Source: Adiantum capillus-veneris (Eukaryota; Streptophyta; Polypodiopsida; Polypodiales; Pteridaceae). From it: DNA of 42,500 nucleotides. Position 1 is the first letter of the stretch, and the number at the start of each line of letters is the position of its first letter. The stretch lies in the NCBI GenBank assembly GCA_014529385.2, contig CM043943.1, forward strand, positions 101,065,855 through 101,108,354, written 5' to 3'. The translations under genes and the position numbers were made by a program. Under the pieces are notes generated by a model that did no database searches, was not told where the DNA came from, and was given only the letters and a program-made list of their open reading frames with translations. Below are positions 1 through 12,217 of the stretch, piece by piece.

Positions 1-640
1 TACATGAACAAATAAAGTGCACCTTATTGTACTAAGCTACTTATGCATTATATTATTAAAAATGATGACGTAGAACATTAGTATGCTTATGCACAAAACA
101 TAGATAGAGATGCAAGCAAGGCATCTAGAGAGCAACATAGATGGAATAGTCAATCACATTCCTAATATTAAAAGAAATTCAACTCATCTCTTTCAAATTG
201 GAAGCTTTCTTGGTACATTGTAAAGTATGAGCCCTAATCTTTTCATACTTCTACTCTTATATATGAAAAGTTTTATAATTACACGGTGTAGCAGATATGG
301 GCCTTCATCGTTAAAAGCTTGCAAGCTTACCCAGTTTGTACTTTTGACTTGATAGCAACTTTTTCAACTCTAAGTAGATGAATGGAAAGATGTCCTTCTT
401 ATTATATAGGCGGTTATGATGTGCACTACTATCATGTCTTGCTCATAAGAAAGATGAGCAAGCAAGAGAGTGGAGAAGAGACATTGAATCCAATTGTGTT
501 CCTATCATTGAAGCCAATTTTAGAACCCACTCCATTTTCAAAAAAAAAAAATATTACATTGACTCTCTTAGCTTTCATCTCTTCACACCATGCTAACTTA
601 TCTCATCTCTATAATCAAGCTTCGTAGCATTGCTAGATGA
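1..640. other. anonymous AT-rich DNA
   Basis: I see no gene, RNA or mobile-element signature here. Open frames are short and AT-biased without family motifs. Confidence 0.5.
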
Positions 641-670
641 AAGTAGACCAAAAGGAGGACTCTCTCTCTC

Positions 671-673
<3 letters not shown>

Positions 674-711
<38 letters not shown>

Positions 712-820
712 GTGTGTATATATATATATATATACACACACACATCTATATATATACATATATATGTACATATACATATATATATGTGTGTGTGTGTGTA
801 TGTACACACACACACACATG
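674..820. repeat. compound TA/TG/CA microsatellite
   Basis: Runs of (TA)n alternate with (TG)n and (CA)n for about 145 bp. Because TG blocks are followed by CA blocks, the tract is largely self-complementary and could extrude as a hairpin. Open frames read through it on both strands are low-complexity artefacts. Confidence 0.9.
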
Positions 821-829
821 CCCACCCCA

Positions 830-1809
830 ATAGAATTAGAGGACTCCTAAGTTTGTTGAGCAAAGGGCTAGCACCTCATGAAGAATAATGTCTATTAGAA
901 GCTCCAAATCTTGGTATCAAAGAATGCTTTGCAACATCTATTAAAAGTTCGTGCCATGCATTACTTTTGAAAATGTGATAGACTACACATGTAGGAGGAG
1001 AGTAATGGCAAATGTTCCAATTGGAAAATACGATAGCCCTATGAGAATATAGACGATGTTTCCTTGGCCGTAGCAAAGCGTGGGTCACATACTAGTTCTA
1101 AATTAAGTATACTAAACCGGATACATTTTTATCTTTAGTATTCAATGTATCTATGAGAAAAAGACTAGCCTTTAATAAAGCATCACTTTAATAGTCACCC
1201 AATTGTCTTAAATGCACACAGCTACAACCATGTGCTATTCAACGTAACCCAAGCGACCCCCTTTTTTTGGTCTAGCTTGTATCAAGAATAGCAAATTCAA
1301 TACCTTGAGTCAAGGAGTTAACTTGAGGTAGAAAGAGCCATGTTCCCAAGAAGGTAGCATGAATTGGGTCCATGTAACAAGGGTAGGTGATGATATTGAA
1401 GTCAAGGATACTCGCACATGATTAGAGGAAGAAACTATTTGCAATACATTCCTAGCCAAACAATGGGATCAAAAATACATTGCTAATAAGGAGGAAAGCC
1501 TTATCCATAAATATGAGATAATTTTCTCTAAGATGAAGATTCCAACTACGTGAACCATGTGTACGTAAGTGTAGAAATAGGGAAGTGTGTGTGTGACGCA
1601 TAATTATATAAGCTAGATAGGGGTATGGAGAAGAAACTCAAGCCCATTATTCTCCAACTGAGAAACCCAAATTAGTCTTTAATTCCAAGTGAGGAGCTAT
1701 GTAAACATCTACATAAATGATTGTTGCGGTGAGAGAGAGAGAGAGACACAGAGATATAAAAAAGGACATGTTTATGCATGTAATAATGAGAAATTTATAC
1801 TAAAACCTA
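830..1809. other. anonymous DNA
   Basis: About 1 kb with no supported gene. A short (GA)n stretch sits near 1732-1745. Nothing else is recognisable. Confidence 0.5.
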
Positions 1810-1882
1810 TGTGTGTGTGTGTGTGTGTATATTGCCTTCTTTTGACCCAAGGGTGGTGTGTGTGTGTGTGTGTGTGTGTGTG
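1810..1882 (+). repeat. (GT)n microsatellite pair
   Basis: Two GT runs (about 1810-1828 and 1854-1882) are separated by about 25 bp of unique sequence. Confidence 0.9.
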
Positions 1883-2014
1883 CGCACCCGCGTGTATGCA
1901 CTTTTGCTATATAAGCTCGCTAGTCAAAAATGGCAACCAAGTATTCTCACAAAAAGGCTAGTTAAAAAACTACCCTCTAAGAGTTTCTTGTGTTAAACTC
2001 ATGCAAAGATAAGG

Positions 2015-2782
2015 TCACGCAGTGAAACCATGCATAAGAAAAAGTCATGGTCCTGTGAGAAACTCACGGATTGAGTGTGTGTATGCAAAGTTATTTTGAA
2101 TATGTTTGTATGTGTATATATGGAAAATTATTTTGGATGTGTGTGTGTATGTCGCGCGGGGGGGGGGGGGGGGGGGGGGGGGTGGGGGTTGAGCTCACGC
2201 ACGCGTGCACACACACACACACACACACACAGAGGCTGACCCCCATTTCTGAGAATAGATTGCACTTGGTGGAGGATAGTCTACCAAGTGGATCTATCCT
2301 CCGCCAAGTCATGTGTATATATTTCCAGTAATATTTTGCTAGAATGAGGCATATGATGTCTTAGGGGTAAATAGAGTAGGGGTCCTCTTGGGACAAGGGG
2401 TCACGCAGCGAAACCATGCATAAGAAAAAGTCATGGTCCTGTGAGAAACTCACGGATTGAGTGTGTGTATGCAAAGTTATTTTGAATATGTGTGTATGTA
2501 TATATATGGAAAATTATTTTGGATGTATGTGTGTATGTCGCGCGGGGGGGCGGGGGGGGGGGTGTTGAGCGCACGCACATGCGTGCGCGTGCACACACAC
2601 ACACACACAGAGGGAGGCCGACCCCCATTTCTAAGAATAGATCGTACTTGGTGGAGGATAGTCTACCAAGTGGATCTATCCTCCTCCAAGTCATGTGTTT
2701 ATATTTCCAGTAATATTTTGCTAGAATGAGGCATATGATGTCTTAGGGGTAAATAGAGTAGGGGTCCTCTTTGGACAAGGGG
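2015..2782 (+). repeat. 386-bp tandem duplication with poly-G and hairpin
   Basis: Two adjacent copies (2015-2400 and 2401-2782) share the same order: TCACGCAG start, (GT)n, TATATGGAAAATTATTTTGG, a CGCG-poly-G tract, (CA)n, then a hairpin and a TAGGGGTAAATAGAGTAGG tail. Copy 1 has an uninterrupted G25 run (2158-2182). Copy 2 has G7-C-G11 (2544-2562). Each copy has a 15-bp inverted repeat, CTTGGTGGAGGATAG paired with CTATCCTCC(G/T)CCAAG, at 2265-2279/2294-2308 and 2647-2661/2676-2690. Long minus-strand frames here are repeat-driven. Confidence 0.9.
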
Positions 2783-3680
2783 TTGTTATGACATAAACAT
2801 TGCATAACAAATTCATTGTTAATCAGAACATATTATCTATGTATTGCCAACACCTCAAAAAAGCCACAAGCATTTCAGGGATATTAAATCTAGTCAATTT
2901 CTTAATAAATAAAGGGTAAGGGTTTGAGTAAACTTGGATTCACTTAGGGTAAGGGGGTTGCTGCTTTTCTGGTAGGGGGGGACTAAAAAGTTGCTTTTCT
3001 GGGTTGTTTGGGGGGCGAGGGGGGGGTGTTAAAGGGTTGAGTAAACTTGAATCTACCCAGGGTAAGGGGTTAGCTGTTAAACCCGCTACAAGGGTAAGGT
3101 GTCAATCTGCTTTGAGGCACCCATGTCCAATCTTGCTAGCAAATCTGAAACTTATATTATGTCTACAACTTATGTTCAAAAGTTCACTTCCAATTAAAAC
3201 TGAAAGGATTATTGTTTTTAACCAAATGTTTAAACTACTAATAGTTCACAGGTGTTTGAAAATTTTTTTTCTTGACTAAGGTCTTATCAAGTAAGTGAAG
3301 CTCTTACCTTTGATTGTATATGTGTGTTGTTCCTTCCCCTAGTTTAGTTTAGAAGAGGATGTCATTTTGAAGAATTAACGTCTTGCATAAATAACACCAA
3401 ATTGTGTAATTAAACCAAAGTATAAAAAATGTAATCACTGATAAGCTATCAAGCATAGGTAAATATTTTGTCTTCAAAGCAATATATAGAATGGTATAAC
3501 ATTGACATAGATTTAGCTATACAAGTATTTGAAGTATAAGAGATTAAAACATAGATATCATTGGTACTAAGAAATCTAAAGATTGCAAACATATGGATTT
3601 CAATAAGAGATACCAAAATCTAAAATATTGCAAACATATTGATTTAAGTTAGAAATATCAAAATGTGTATTTACTTGTGT
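2783..3680. other. anonymous DNA with a small local duplication
   Basis: No gene is recognisable. A motif containing GAGTAAACTTG followed by GGGTAAGGGG occurs at about 2920-2960 and again at about 3035-3070, in a G-rich stretch. Confidence 0.5.
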
Positions 3681-3940
3681 CCTTGACCAAGTTCGGCACT
3701 CGAGGGCATCAACCCTTTCGTTTGGAATGGGTGGATCAAGCATGAATGGCAGTACTATACACACATATATGCATCCATAAAGGTCTTTGACAAAGTTAGA
3801 GCGCTTGGAGGTCACCAACCCTTCTATTTGGAGTGGGTGGGTCAAGAGATACACAACGGCCAAGGTACTAAAAGGACCTTGACCGAGTTAGGCACCAAAA
3901 CCCACCAACCCTTCCATTTGGAATGGGTGGGTCAAGCGAA
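3681..3940 (+). repeat. three copies of a ~63-bp repeat, ~95-bp spacing
   Basis: Three diverged copies (about 3681-3741, 3781-3847 and 3874-3938) each begin with a CCTTGACCAAGTT-like sequence. Each has an AACCCTTC(T/C)(A/G)TTTGGA core and ends with a GGGTGGGTCAAG-like sequence. The spacers differ. Confidence 0.8.
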
Positions 3941-5259
3941 ACATAAAGGGTCCAAATCCGCATCCATTGTATGGTGCTGACCTGACCATAAGCTAGCTAG
4001 AGACAAAAAGAGAGAGTTTATAGTAAAAATCTAACAATAGATTGATTTTACAATCTATTGAACCATACAATGAAGAGACCATACATATACAAAATCACAC
4101 ACAATTAATACAAGTAAAACTTTATTTTGACATTATAAGATTTTGAGAAGATACCAAATGTCCTCATTTCTCAAAAAAGAATTTGCACTATGTTGTCATG
4201 ATGTTGAGCAACCATATCCAAAGTAGATATGATGTACTTCATTAAGGATCTGCTCCTACATTTGCAATCTCAAAGTAATCCCAAGGATGTGTGTGTGAGA
4301 GAGTTTATGTTAGAAAACCCTTCGTATACATGACCCATACAAGATCAATTATTGAAACATAATACTCTAGAAAGCAACATACTAAAGGAAAGTAGAGACC
4401 ATATGACATTTAAAATTTCAATTATCAATAATATATGATTACAAAATCAAGTTGTATATCAAATTACAACATCACATGATCAAGAATTTCTAGATTTAAA
4501 AAAATTAATTCAAAAAGTGTAATCCGTTCAGAAGTTGTTGCTGATCCTAGCTAAGTGAGAGAGTCCAACTCTTACCTGCCACCATCCAACCCAGTAATAA
4601 GTAGTACTTAGCTTACATGGATTTGAGAAGACAGGTGCCATGACGGAACTCTGGTTGTTATTCATGTCACACAAACCTAGAACTAGCAAACAACCTATTA
4701 AAGGCCATAATGCAAAATTATACTAATGTATACCAATGTTAATCTTGTTAGAATTTTGAGAGAATTTTTTATGTGTATTTAAACATAATAGAACTCCGAG
4801 TAGGAGACATCACGAGGATCAGCATTACTCTTATGTTATGATTAATCTTGTAGCAGTGTTTGCCTATAGGAATCATATACATAACTCATATTAGCAAAAA
4901 GCAAGATAGCATCCTTGGTTTATATCAATAGCATATCATGTCACAAAATAAGAAATAGCTTTAACTCACACCATACATTATCTCTAGTTATGAAGAGAGT
5001 AAGGAAATGCCTTAACCAAGCACCAAAGCACCATGCGTTCATATTTTGGTAGGACTTATGTTTCAAACCGACATAAGCTAAACACCTAGCTAAACACCTA
5101 AAATGACATATGCACTTTGCATTCAAAAATATGAAAAACTAGAATTATATTACACAATTGTCTTAATACTAAGTTTAAAGTTCACGTTGATACCATAGTA
5201 TAGTTTGCAACACAAAATATAACTTAAAAAATGTGGTGTGCAACATTAGTTTTGTGTTT
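3941..5259. other. anonymous AT-rich DNA
   Basis: More than 1.3 kb without a supported gene or repeat. Short open frames on either strand lack recognisable motifs. Confidence 0.5.
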
Positions 5260-5277
5260 GAGCCACTTAAGTGGCTC
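5260..5277. repeat. 18-bp perfect palindrome
   Basis: GAGCCACTTAAGTGGCTC is perfectly self-complementary. A related imperfect inverted repeat (GCCACAATAGTGGC) follows at once, and another (AGCCACAAAAGTGGCT) lies near 5820-5835. The motif therefore recurs locally. Its function is unknown. Confidence 0.75.
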
Positions 5278-5835
5278 TAGCCACAATAGTGGCTTGGCAT
5301 CTCATCCTATAAAATTGGCTCTAAGATTGCCTATTTTGCAAGAAACCTTGATCATAGTCTATCATTAAGGTCCTATAATATAGATGAAAATTTTAATATA
5401 CCATTTATCCCAAAAAAATATTAAATAACAAAAAATAACTTTCTAAAAGTAATAAGAAGCCACAAAACTGGCTTTTAAATATAACAACATACATGTTTTG
5501 GAGGCCTAAAACAAGTCGACAGTCTTTTTTTAAAAATAGTGTATGCATAGATTCTCATTGTATACATATCCATGTATTTTTCAAAAAAAATTCAATCTAC
5601 TCTAAAAGTTTTTAAGGGGTCTACATGAGATATCAAAACTTTTGAGCGATTTTTGCTCGATTGTACTTAAAAGATTGCTCTTAAACAATAACAATTTATA
5701 TTAAATTATTTATTTCTATTTTGTTCAACTTCCTACATGTCTTGAGAACAAATTCGTCAAAGGTTTTCATGAGCCTTTTGTGGTCTATGAGAACTAGAAT
5801 TTACAAAAAATGCGCTTATAGCCACAAAAGTGGCT

Positions 5836-6920
5836 CATGTTCACAAAACCTTTAGAGTGAATGCCAATATTGGCACGGCTTGTGTGAAAGATTTGGTGCA
5901 AGTATGTGCTAGTGAGAATGGTCTGACTGGTTGTCAAGTAGTATCCAATTCTTGTACAAATTTTGTCATCTTTGTGAAGCTGACGCGACCATGCTTTGTG
6001 TCCAATTGAATGCAAAAAATTAGAGACAAACATTTGCAAATCCTTGGTTTGAAGCTAGTAGGGTAATACTGGTATTGAATTTTTTCACATTATTTTGTTT
6101 GGCTATGGGAACTACATCTTCTTTGAGCTATTCCCTTAAGTATTTTTGTGGAGCTATAACTTTGGTGGGATTTTCTTGAACCTCAAATCCTTTTTGGCAA
6201 AGAGGATAATGTTAGAATGGCTACCAGTGTAGGAGCTAAGGGCACCATGGTGAAACAGTTTGTATTGTTTGAGGGGCTTAAGGCCTTGATGTGCTAAAGT
6301 GAGGTATGTGGGAAGGGGGGCCCTTATGGGGCGGACCCAAAAATTTGAATAAGGTGTGATCCATTGCATTTAGCATCCGATCATTGACAAAATGAGGTTG
6401 CACGAATGAACATGGTCTTGCAGACCCATCGGGTGCTTTCGATTGATTTGAGGTTCCTACTTTCTCAAATGCAAAAGTTAATCATGAAACCTTCACCCCC
6501 GATGCTCTATATCCAGTATGCCAACCTCATGGCTTCCACATGAGTACATGCAAAATAAGGCTTCTTATGTATGGCTTTGTAGGCCCTTTCACGCACAAGC
6601 ACACACACACACACACACACACACCTACCTAAGTTTAGTACAATGATGGGCTATGGGGTTGAGGGGGCTCTTGGCCTTGGAATGGAAAGGTTGGAGGATC
6701 TATGGAGATCCCTTCTTGGAACTTAGAGTTTCTTGTCTGCAAATGGAGTTGCTACATCACCATAGGTGCCTTTTATGGGTGCGAGTGCTCAAGATCTGTA
6801 AACCTTTGCTAGTAGTTAGTTGGTTGATTTGATTGCTTTTCACTCAATTAATTCTCTTTGTTCAATAAAGCAACACCTTACCAAACCCTTTTTGTGAAAG
6901 ATGCATGTCGCAAAAATATA
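5836..6920. other. anonymous DNA with a short (CA)n run
   Basis: No supported gene. A (CA)n run lies at about 6598-6624. The rest is unique-looking sequence up to the tandem repeat that starts near 6921. Confidence 0.5.
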
Positions 6921-7030
6921 TCTCTTTGTTATGAATTAGTCCCTAATCATTCTTTATCTTGTTCATGCACATTGGTATAGCGACCTAATGATAATGCATG
7001 ACCAAGATGTCAAACCATGATGTTAGTTTT

Positions 7031-7153
7031 TGTAACGACATGGGTCCTACGAGCAAGGCCATCGGCATGGCCGAATAGTGTGTACGCTAGGGGGAGGCTA
7101 TAAGATAGCACGGTTGGGTGGAGACTAACACCCGCATTACCACCACCCTTTCA
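7031..7153 (+). repeat. 5' LTR of the gypsy element (123 bp)
   Basis: Starts TGTAACGACATG and ends CCACCCTTTCA. The right half matches the 3' LTR well (TGTACGCTA, GGGAGGCTATAAGATAGCAC, GGAGACTA). By eye about nine differences fall in the last 74 bp, and the left half is more diverged. GGCTATAAGATAG could serve as the TATA region. Confidence 0.85.
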
Positions 7154-7154
7154 C

Positions 7155-7166
7155 TGGTATCCGAGG
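7155..7166 (+). promoter_or_regulatory. primer binding site, tRNA-iMet type
   Basis: TGGTATCCGAGG begins one base after the 5' LTR. It resembles TGGTATCAGAGC, the site complementary to the 3' end of initiator tRNA-Met used by most plant LTR elements. One to two bases differ. Confidence 0.75.
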
Positions 7167-7863
7167 TATTTTTTGGAAGGGGAAAAAGCGGGTTGCATGT
7201 GCATGCGACGTGCTGCTTCTCTCCCATAATCCACAAACAATGACATCTTCATTGTGTAGCAAAAATAAGGGAGGCACAATTTTTTGTGTGCAATGCGCAA
7301 AGACAGACAATGACAACAACCACCCCACCTACGACCAAGGCGGGCGATCAAGGTAAACTCGATCGACAACTCTATGGCACCGAGGTTCCATTGGCTGCAT
7401 GCATAGGAAGGCCCTCTAAACCTTTGCATGAAGGACGGTTGAACCCACCCCATGAGGGTAAGAGGCCAACACTCTACCATCAAGCTATTCAATCTTGTTG
7501 TGTAACAAGGAAAGATAGCATACTTGTGTTGACAAGAAAGCTAAAAGGAAAAGGAAAGATTCAAACTTCAAGGAGATAGTTTTACCCTCCTTTTCACTTC
7601 TTGGAGGAAGGCAAGTTTTCCTTCAAAATTAATTTTTCTTCAGGTGCTTCAAAGGTGAAGAAAAACCTTCACAAAAATGACAAGCTTTTGTGAAGAATCA
7701 ACAAAGGTTTTCTTACGACGAACGACACGTGAAGCGCTACAATTTTTGCAATACGAGGTTCACATGCAACACAAATCGCTGAGCATAAAAAGCAAAAATA
7801 CTTTAAGTTTTACAAGGTACAAGTTGACATCTTTTTCGCTCTTTACATTAGTGTGTGTTTACC
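7167..7863 (+). other. gypsy 5' leader
   Basis: Untranslated-type stretch between primer site and gag start, about 700 bp. The open frames here on both strands show no domain. Confidence 0.6.
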
Positions 7864-8931
7864 ATGGCTAGTGAAGATATCCCACCTGCGCACTCTTTTG
7901 ATTTTGAGCACGTAGATCGAAATCAAGGCACCACGGGTACTATTGACGCTAATATGCATGATGATGATGATCTAGGAGATCATGGCCTTGTAGATATGGT
8001 TGCTTTCAAGACTTTGAAAAACCACCAAGCATACTTGAATGCAACCTCTCTGCACTCAATGTAAATGTTACAAATCTTACTGAGCTACTTGTGAAATTTA
8101 TGTATTTACGCACGGCTCAAGGAGCCACAAGTGGCACGGTTCAAGGAAACCAAGCTCGCATGACTTAAGGAGTTCAAGAGACGAGTGCTTCAAAAGATGC
8201 AAAAGGTAGCAATGCATTTCGGGGAAGAGCGTGATCATAAACAAGGATGCGGTCAATATGTTCTTACACAAATGGATTGATATTCATAGGTTGAGACACA
8301 CCCCGGATATGAAGAGAGCTGTGGAAACAAGTCTATCTCTTAAAGGCAAGGCCTATAAGTAGTGGATGACATTTTCAATAGATACTCGTCCTCCATCTTG
8401 GGCTACGTTTCAAGCTTCTTTCTCCAAAGAGGTTTTGGACTCCGATGAAGAAGATAAGAAAATTGGTTAGCATGGGATGCATGCCACATGTCTGGCCTCT
8501 CTCTCACACAGTACCTTTCAAAGTATTGGGAAATCATATTAAAACTGGAAGGTCTAAATGAATTCCAAAATATACGGGGTTTTAATCGGGGTCTTGACAA
8601 AGACTATCGTCTTCATGTCAAGACCCAACATCCAAAAACTTTAGAAGAAGACATCGGTCATGCCCAAAGATATGATGATGACCAAGAGAGGCAAGGAAAT
8701 GTTCCCTACTCTAAGAATAATTTTGCTAAGAGCCAATGGCGAGGTAGATATCCCACACGTTCCAAGAGCAATAAGAAACAATCTACCTCTCCACGCCCAC
8801 AAGAGGCTAAGATGCCTAAGTAATCACGAGATACTCCACGTGGGTCTCTCAACACTGTTCATTTTGAGCGTGCAGAGAAACAAAATTTGTGTTTTGGATG
8901 TCTTTTGGACCAACATAACAAGAAACATTGT
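7864..8931 (+). pseudogene. gag: gypsy gag, broken
   Basis: Gag encodes the capsid and nucleocapsid of the virus-like particle. The ATG at 7864 opens a stretch rich in Asp and His (MASEDIPPAHSFDFEHVD) that stops at 8062-8064. Gag-like sequence continues with frameshifts and stops through about 8270-8480. It is open again at 8488-8823, with a retrotransposon-gag C-terminal region (LSKYWEIILKLEG, GLDKDYRLHV) followed by a basic Ser/Lys/Arg-rich tail. The zinc knuckle CFGCLLDQHNKKHC (8890-8931) has correct CX2CX4HX4C spacing, so the RNA-binding motif is intact although the ORF is not. Confidence 0.85.
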
Positions 8932-9084
8932 CCTCTTTTGCAGGCAAAGAAAAGGCCATGCACACGGTGCAACGTCTCACATTAGATTCATCTCCTAAAT
9001 ATTGTGTTGTAGAGGTTCTTCATATGGAAGGAAAGAGCATAAGTGTTGTGTACCTGCTTCAATGTGGTAGCCCACCTTTGGCCC

Positions 9085-9390
9085 CCATGAGTTGATTCGC
9101 ATGCATGGTACTATTAACGGACAACGTGTTCGTATTTTAGTGGATGATGGTGCAACTCATAACTTTTTGAACTATAAGCTATTCAAGAATTGAAGCTTAC
9201 ACAGACTCCCTGCTCTCACATGTATGTAGTAGAGCAGATGTCTGGGAATGATAAAGAAGTATAGGACACGGTAGTTCAAGGGGTTGAGCTTATTATTCAA
9301 GATCATACAATGACCCTTGAATTTCAAGCTATGAACATGGACCATGCTGATGTAGTTTTAGGACATGAGTGGCTGCATGGTTTAGGAAAC
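9085..9390 (+). pseudogene. gypsy aspartic protease, active site altered
   Basis: This retropepsin would cut the Gag-Pol polyprotein. IRMHGTINGQRVRILVDDGA (9094-9153) aligns with the family's ILVDSGATHNF region, but the residue after the catalytic Asp is Asp instead of Ser or Thr (DDGA, codons 9143-9154). The later conserved block reads DVVLGHEWLHGLG (about 9349-9387). Stops lie between the two blocks, for example just after the FLNYKLFKN region near 9192. Confidence 0.8.
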
Positions 9391-9739
9391 ACATTGCACA
9401 CTAGTTACACACACAACTCCTTATCCTTTATGGCCAATGGTAAACATGCGTTTTTGCTTGGTGAGAAAAATATACCATCTACACCTCTTATATGTATACC
9501 TGAGCTTTCTATTTTACAAAAAGTAGATTTAATAGATGAAGTCATTTTGTGTTACTGCTTGTCTTTTTGTGTTACTGCTTGTCTCCAAGTCTTGTGCATT
9601 CTCAAGAGCAAAGTGCTGTGAATTCTAATAATGGTATGCAAAGTGCACTGAATTCTAATGATAAGCAAAGTGTTAACAATTCTAAAGAGCAAAAAGCTCT
9701 CAATTTTAATTCTATTGAGCAACCTGCATAGCTATTGTA

Positions 9740-11271
9740 AAACAAACATTACAGGAATTACAAGATTCTCCATCCAAGCATAACTCTAGTTTACTTTCTC
9801 CTTTTGCACGTCAAAAGCTGACTCACTTACTCATGGAGTATAGTGATGTATTCTCAAGTGATTTACTACCGGGTTTACCCCCTACACGTGATGTGTGCAG
9901 CATGGCATAGATGTCCTGCCACGCACTAAACGGGTCAGTAAACCACCTTATTGTATGAGTGCTAAAGAAGCCAAGGAGGTTGAGAGTTAAGTGGCTGACT
10001 ACCTCGCCTATGGTTTCATTAGACCTAGCACTTCGCCTTGGGCATCACCAACTCTATTGGTAAAACAGAAAGATGATACTAGCATAGATTATCATGGGTT
10101 AAATGCTATAACCATCAAGAGCAAGTATCATCTACATCGAGTGGATGAGTTGTTTGATCAACTCCATGGGGCAAGATACTATACAAAGATAGACCTTCGT
10201 TTAGGTTACCACCAGGTGCGTACCCTTTTGCAAGATATCTCTGAAACTGTCTTTAGAACACGGTTTGGGCATTTTGAATTTTTGATTATGCCTTTTGGTT
10301 TAACCAATGGTCCAGCTACATTTATGACACTCATGGATAGGGTCTTACGTACCTATCTTGGAAAACTTGTTGTAGTTTTCCTTGATGGCATTCTCATTTA
10401 CAGTAAAATTGAATATGAACACATAGAACACTTATAATTAGTGTTCAAACAGCTACAAGCTCACGCTCTGTATGCTAAGCAAAGCAAGTGTGATTTCTTT
10501 AAAATAGAGGTACATTACCTCGATCATGTGATCTCTTATTATGGCATCAAGATGGACACTGACAAGGCTGTTGCCATTCTTCGATGGCCACATCCCAATA
10601 CATTTGAGGAGCTTCAAATATTCTTAGGCATAGCTGGATTTTATTAACAGTATATCCGTGATTATGCCAAAATAATTGTTCCTATGATGGATCAACTTAA
10701 AGAAAAAGGTAAGATCTTTTCTTGGGAAGAAGCCCAAAAACACAGTTTTGAACAGCTCAAAGTAGCTATCGCCACTACTCCCACCCTAGCAATTGTGAAC
10801 CCACTTAAGCCGTTTGTGGTAGAGACTGATGCTAGTGATAAAGCAATTTGTGTGGTACTTCTCCAAAAGGAAAGATCTATAGCCTTTGAAAGTAAAAAGT
10901 TAGATAGAGCTCAACAAAATTATTATGTCTATGAGAGAGAGCTCTATTCCATAATTCACGCTTTATGAAAGTGGCAACACTATTTATATGGTGCCGCGTT
11001 TGAAGTAGTTTTTGACCATGAGAATATCAAATGGTTTACTACTCAAATGGATTTGAAGGGCCGTAAATCTAGATGGGTAGAAATCCTTCAAGATTATGAT
11101 TGTAAGCTACGATGTCGCAAGGGGCGACATAATGTAGTAGCGGATGCACTAAGTCGGATGCCTCAAATTAATTCACTTGCTTTCATGGAAATAAAGAGTG
11201 GATTTTTGGAGTCATTACGTGGAAAGTGTGCACAAGATCAATCATATGCTAAAGTGTGGAGTGTAATTTAA
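9740..11271 (+). pseudogene. gypsy reverse transcriptase and RNase H, broken
   Basis: RT copies the element RNA into DNA, and RNase H removes the RNA strand. Motifs in order: [20 protein letters not shown] (about 10015-10074), [20 protein letters not shown], then [12 protein letters not shown] at about 10369-10404, where the family has YIDD or YVDD. The second catalytic Asp is Gly, so the enzyme would be dead. Connection and RNase H blocks follow (FVVETDASDKAI near 10822, YYVYERELYSIIHAL, ADALSRMPQ near 11140). All pieces are in one frame, broken by stops at 10435, 10645, 10966 and 11269. An additional break lies near 9905-9990. Confidence 0.9.
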
Positions 11272-11387
11272 AAAGGGATCCCTCACATTCACATGTCTCT
11301 GTACAACCAGATCAACATGTCTCTGCACGCGTAGATAAAAACTCCAACACACAGAGCTCCACCCCTACTCAAAAAGAGGTTAAGTGA

Positions 11388-12203
11388 TGGAAGATTTTCC
11401 CATTGATGGTGGCTACTTACTCCACAAAGGTAGAGTATGTGTTCCAAATGACTCAGACACTAGGCACCAAATATTATTAGAGTGTCACGATAGTTCAAGT
11501 GCTGGTCATCTAGGTATTCGTAAGACGTATGCCTTAGTTCCATGAAAATTTTATTGGTCAGGCTTACATCATGATGTTCAAGAGTACGTTCTAAACTGCC
11601 AACAGTGCCAAGTAAATAAGGTAGAGCGCCAAGGTAGGTGGCCTTTTACATCCTTTAGAGATTCCACAAGGTAAGGGGAAGAGTATCTCTATCGATTTTG
11701 TAGTAGGACTACCTACTACAAATCGTGGCCATGCTGCCATATGGGTAGTTGTAGACCGTCTCACAAAGATGGGTCAATTCATTCCCACTAAGACTACGGT
11801 TAAGACACCGGAATTAGCAGGCTATTTGTAGAGCATATATATAGACTCTACGGTCTTCCAGTTAGTACCATTAGTGATAGAGATCGAAAGTTCAATAATC
11901 ACTTCTGGAGAGTTGTGTTTCAAAAGTTGGAAAGTAAACTTAATCTAAGTACGGCTGATCATCTAGAAACTAAATGGTTGAAAATGATAACGTTATTGAC
12001 ACAGGTGTGTAGTTGATCTTATCGAACTGCCAAACATCTCTCATGATCCTGAAAAGATTTTGGATTCTCATGAGCTTCACACCAGACACCATATCAGACG
12101 ATAGATGTTGGTAAAATGGATAGATAGACCTGAAGAAGGTTCTACTTGGGAGAATGTCTCCGCACTTCATCCTACATTTTTTTTTTAGGACAAAAGTGAT
12201 TCT
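11388..12203 (+). pseudogene. gypsy integrase and chromodomain-like end, broken
   Basis: Integrase inserts the cDNA into the genome. Visible pieces: the HHCC zinc-binding domain (LLECHDSSSAGHLGIRKTYA and YVLNCQQCQVNK, about 11470-11620), core segments [20 protein letters not shown] (about 11698-11757) and a SDRDRKFNNHFW block (about 11870-11910), and a C-terminal stretch at 12040-12180. That stretch contains HDPEKILDSHELHTRH, LVKWIDRPEEGSTWENV and HPTFF, which resembles the chromodomain-type end of chromoviruses. Frameshifts and stops separate these blocks. Confidence 0.8.
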
Positions 12204-12217
12204 CCAAGGGGGCGTAA
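12204..12217 (+). promoter_or_regulatory. gypsy polypurine tract
   Basis: CCAAGGGGGCGTAA lies immediately before the 3' LTR, where the plus-strand primer of reverse transcription is expected. The purine run is short and partly decayed. Confidence 0.65.

Noticed and set aside
633-888. Overlapping Tyr/Ile/His-rich open frames on both strands
   Set aside because: They are translations of the TA/TG/CA microsatellite, with no other protein-like sequence.
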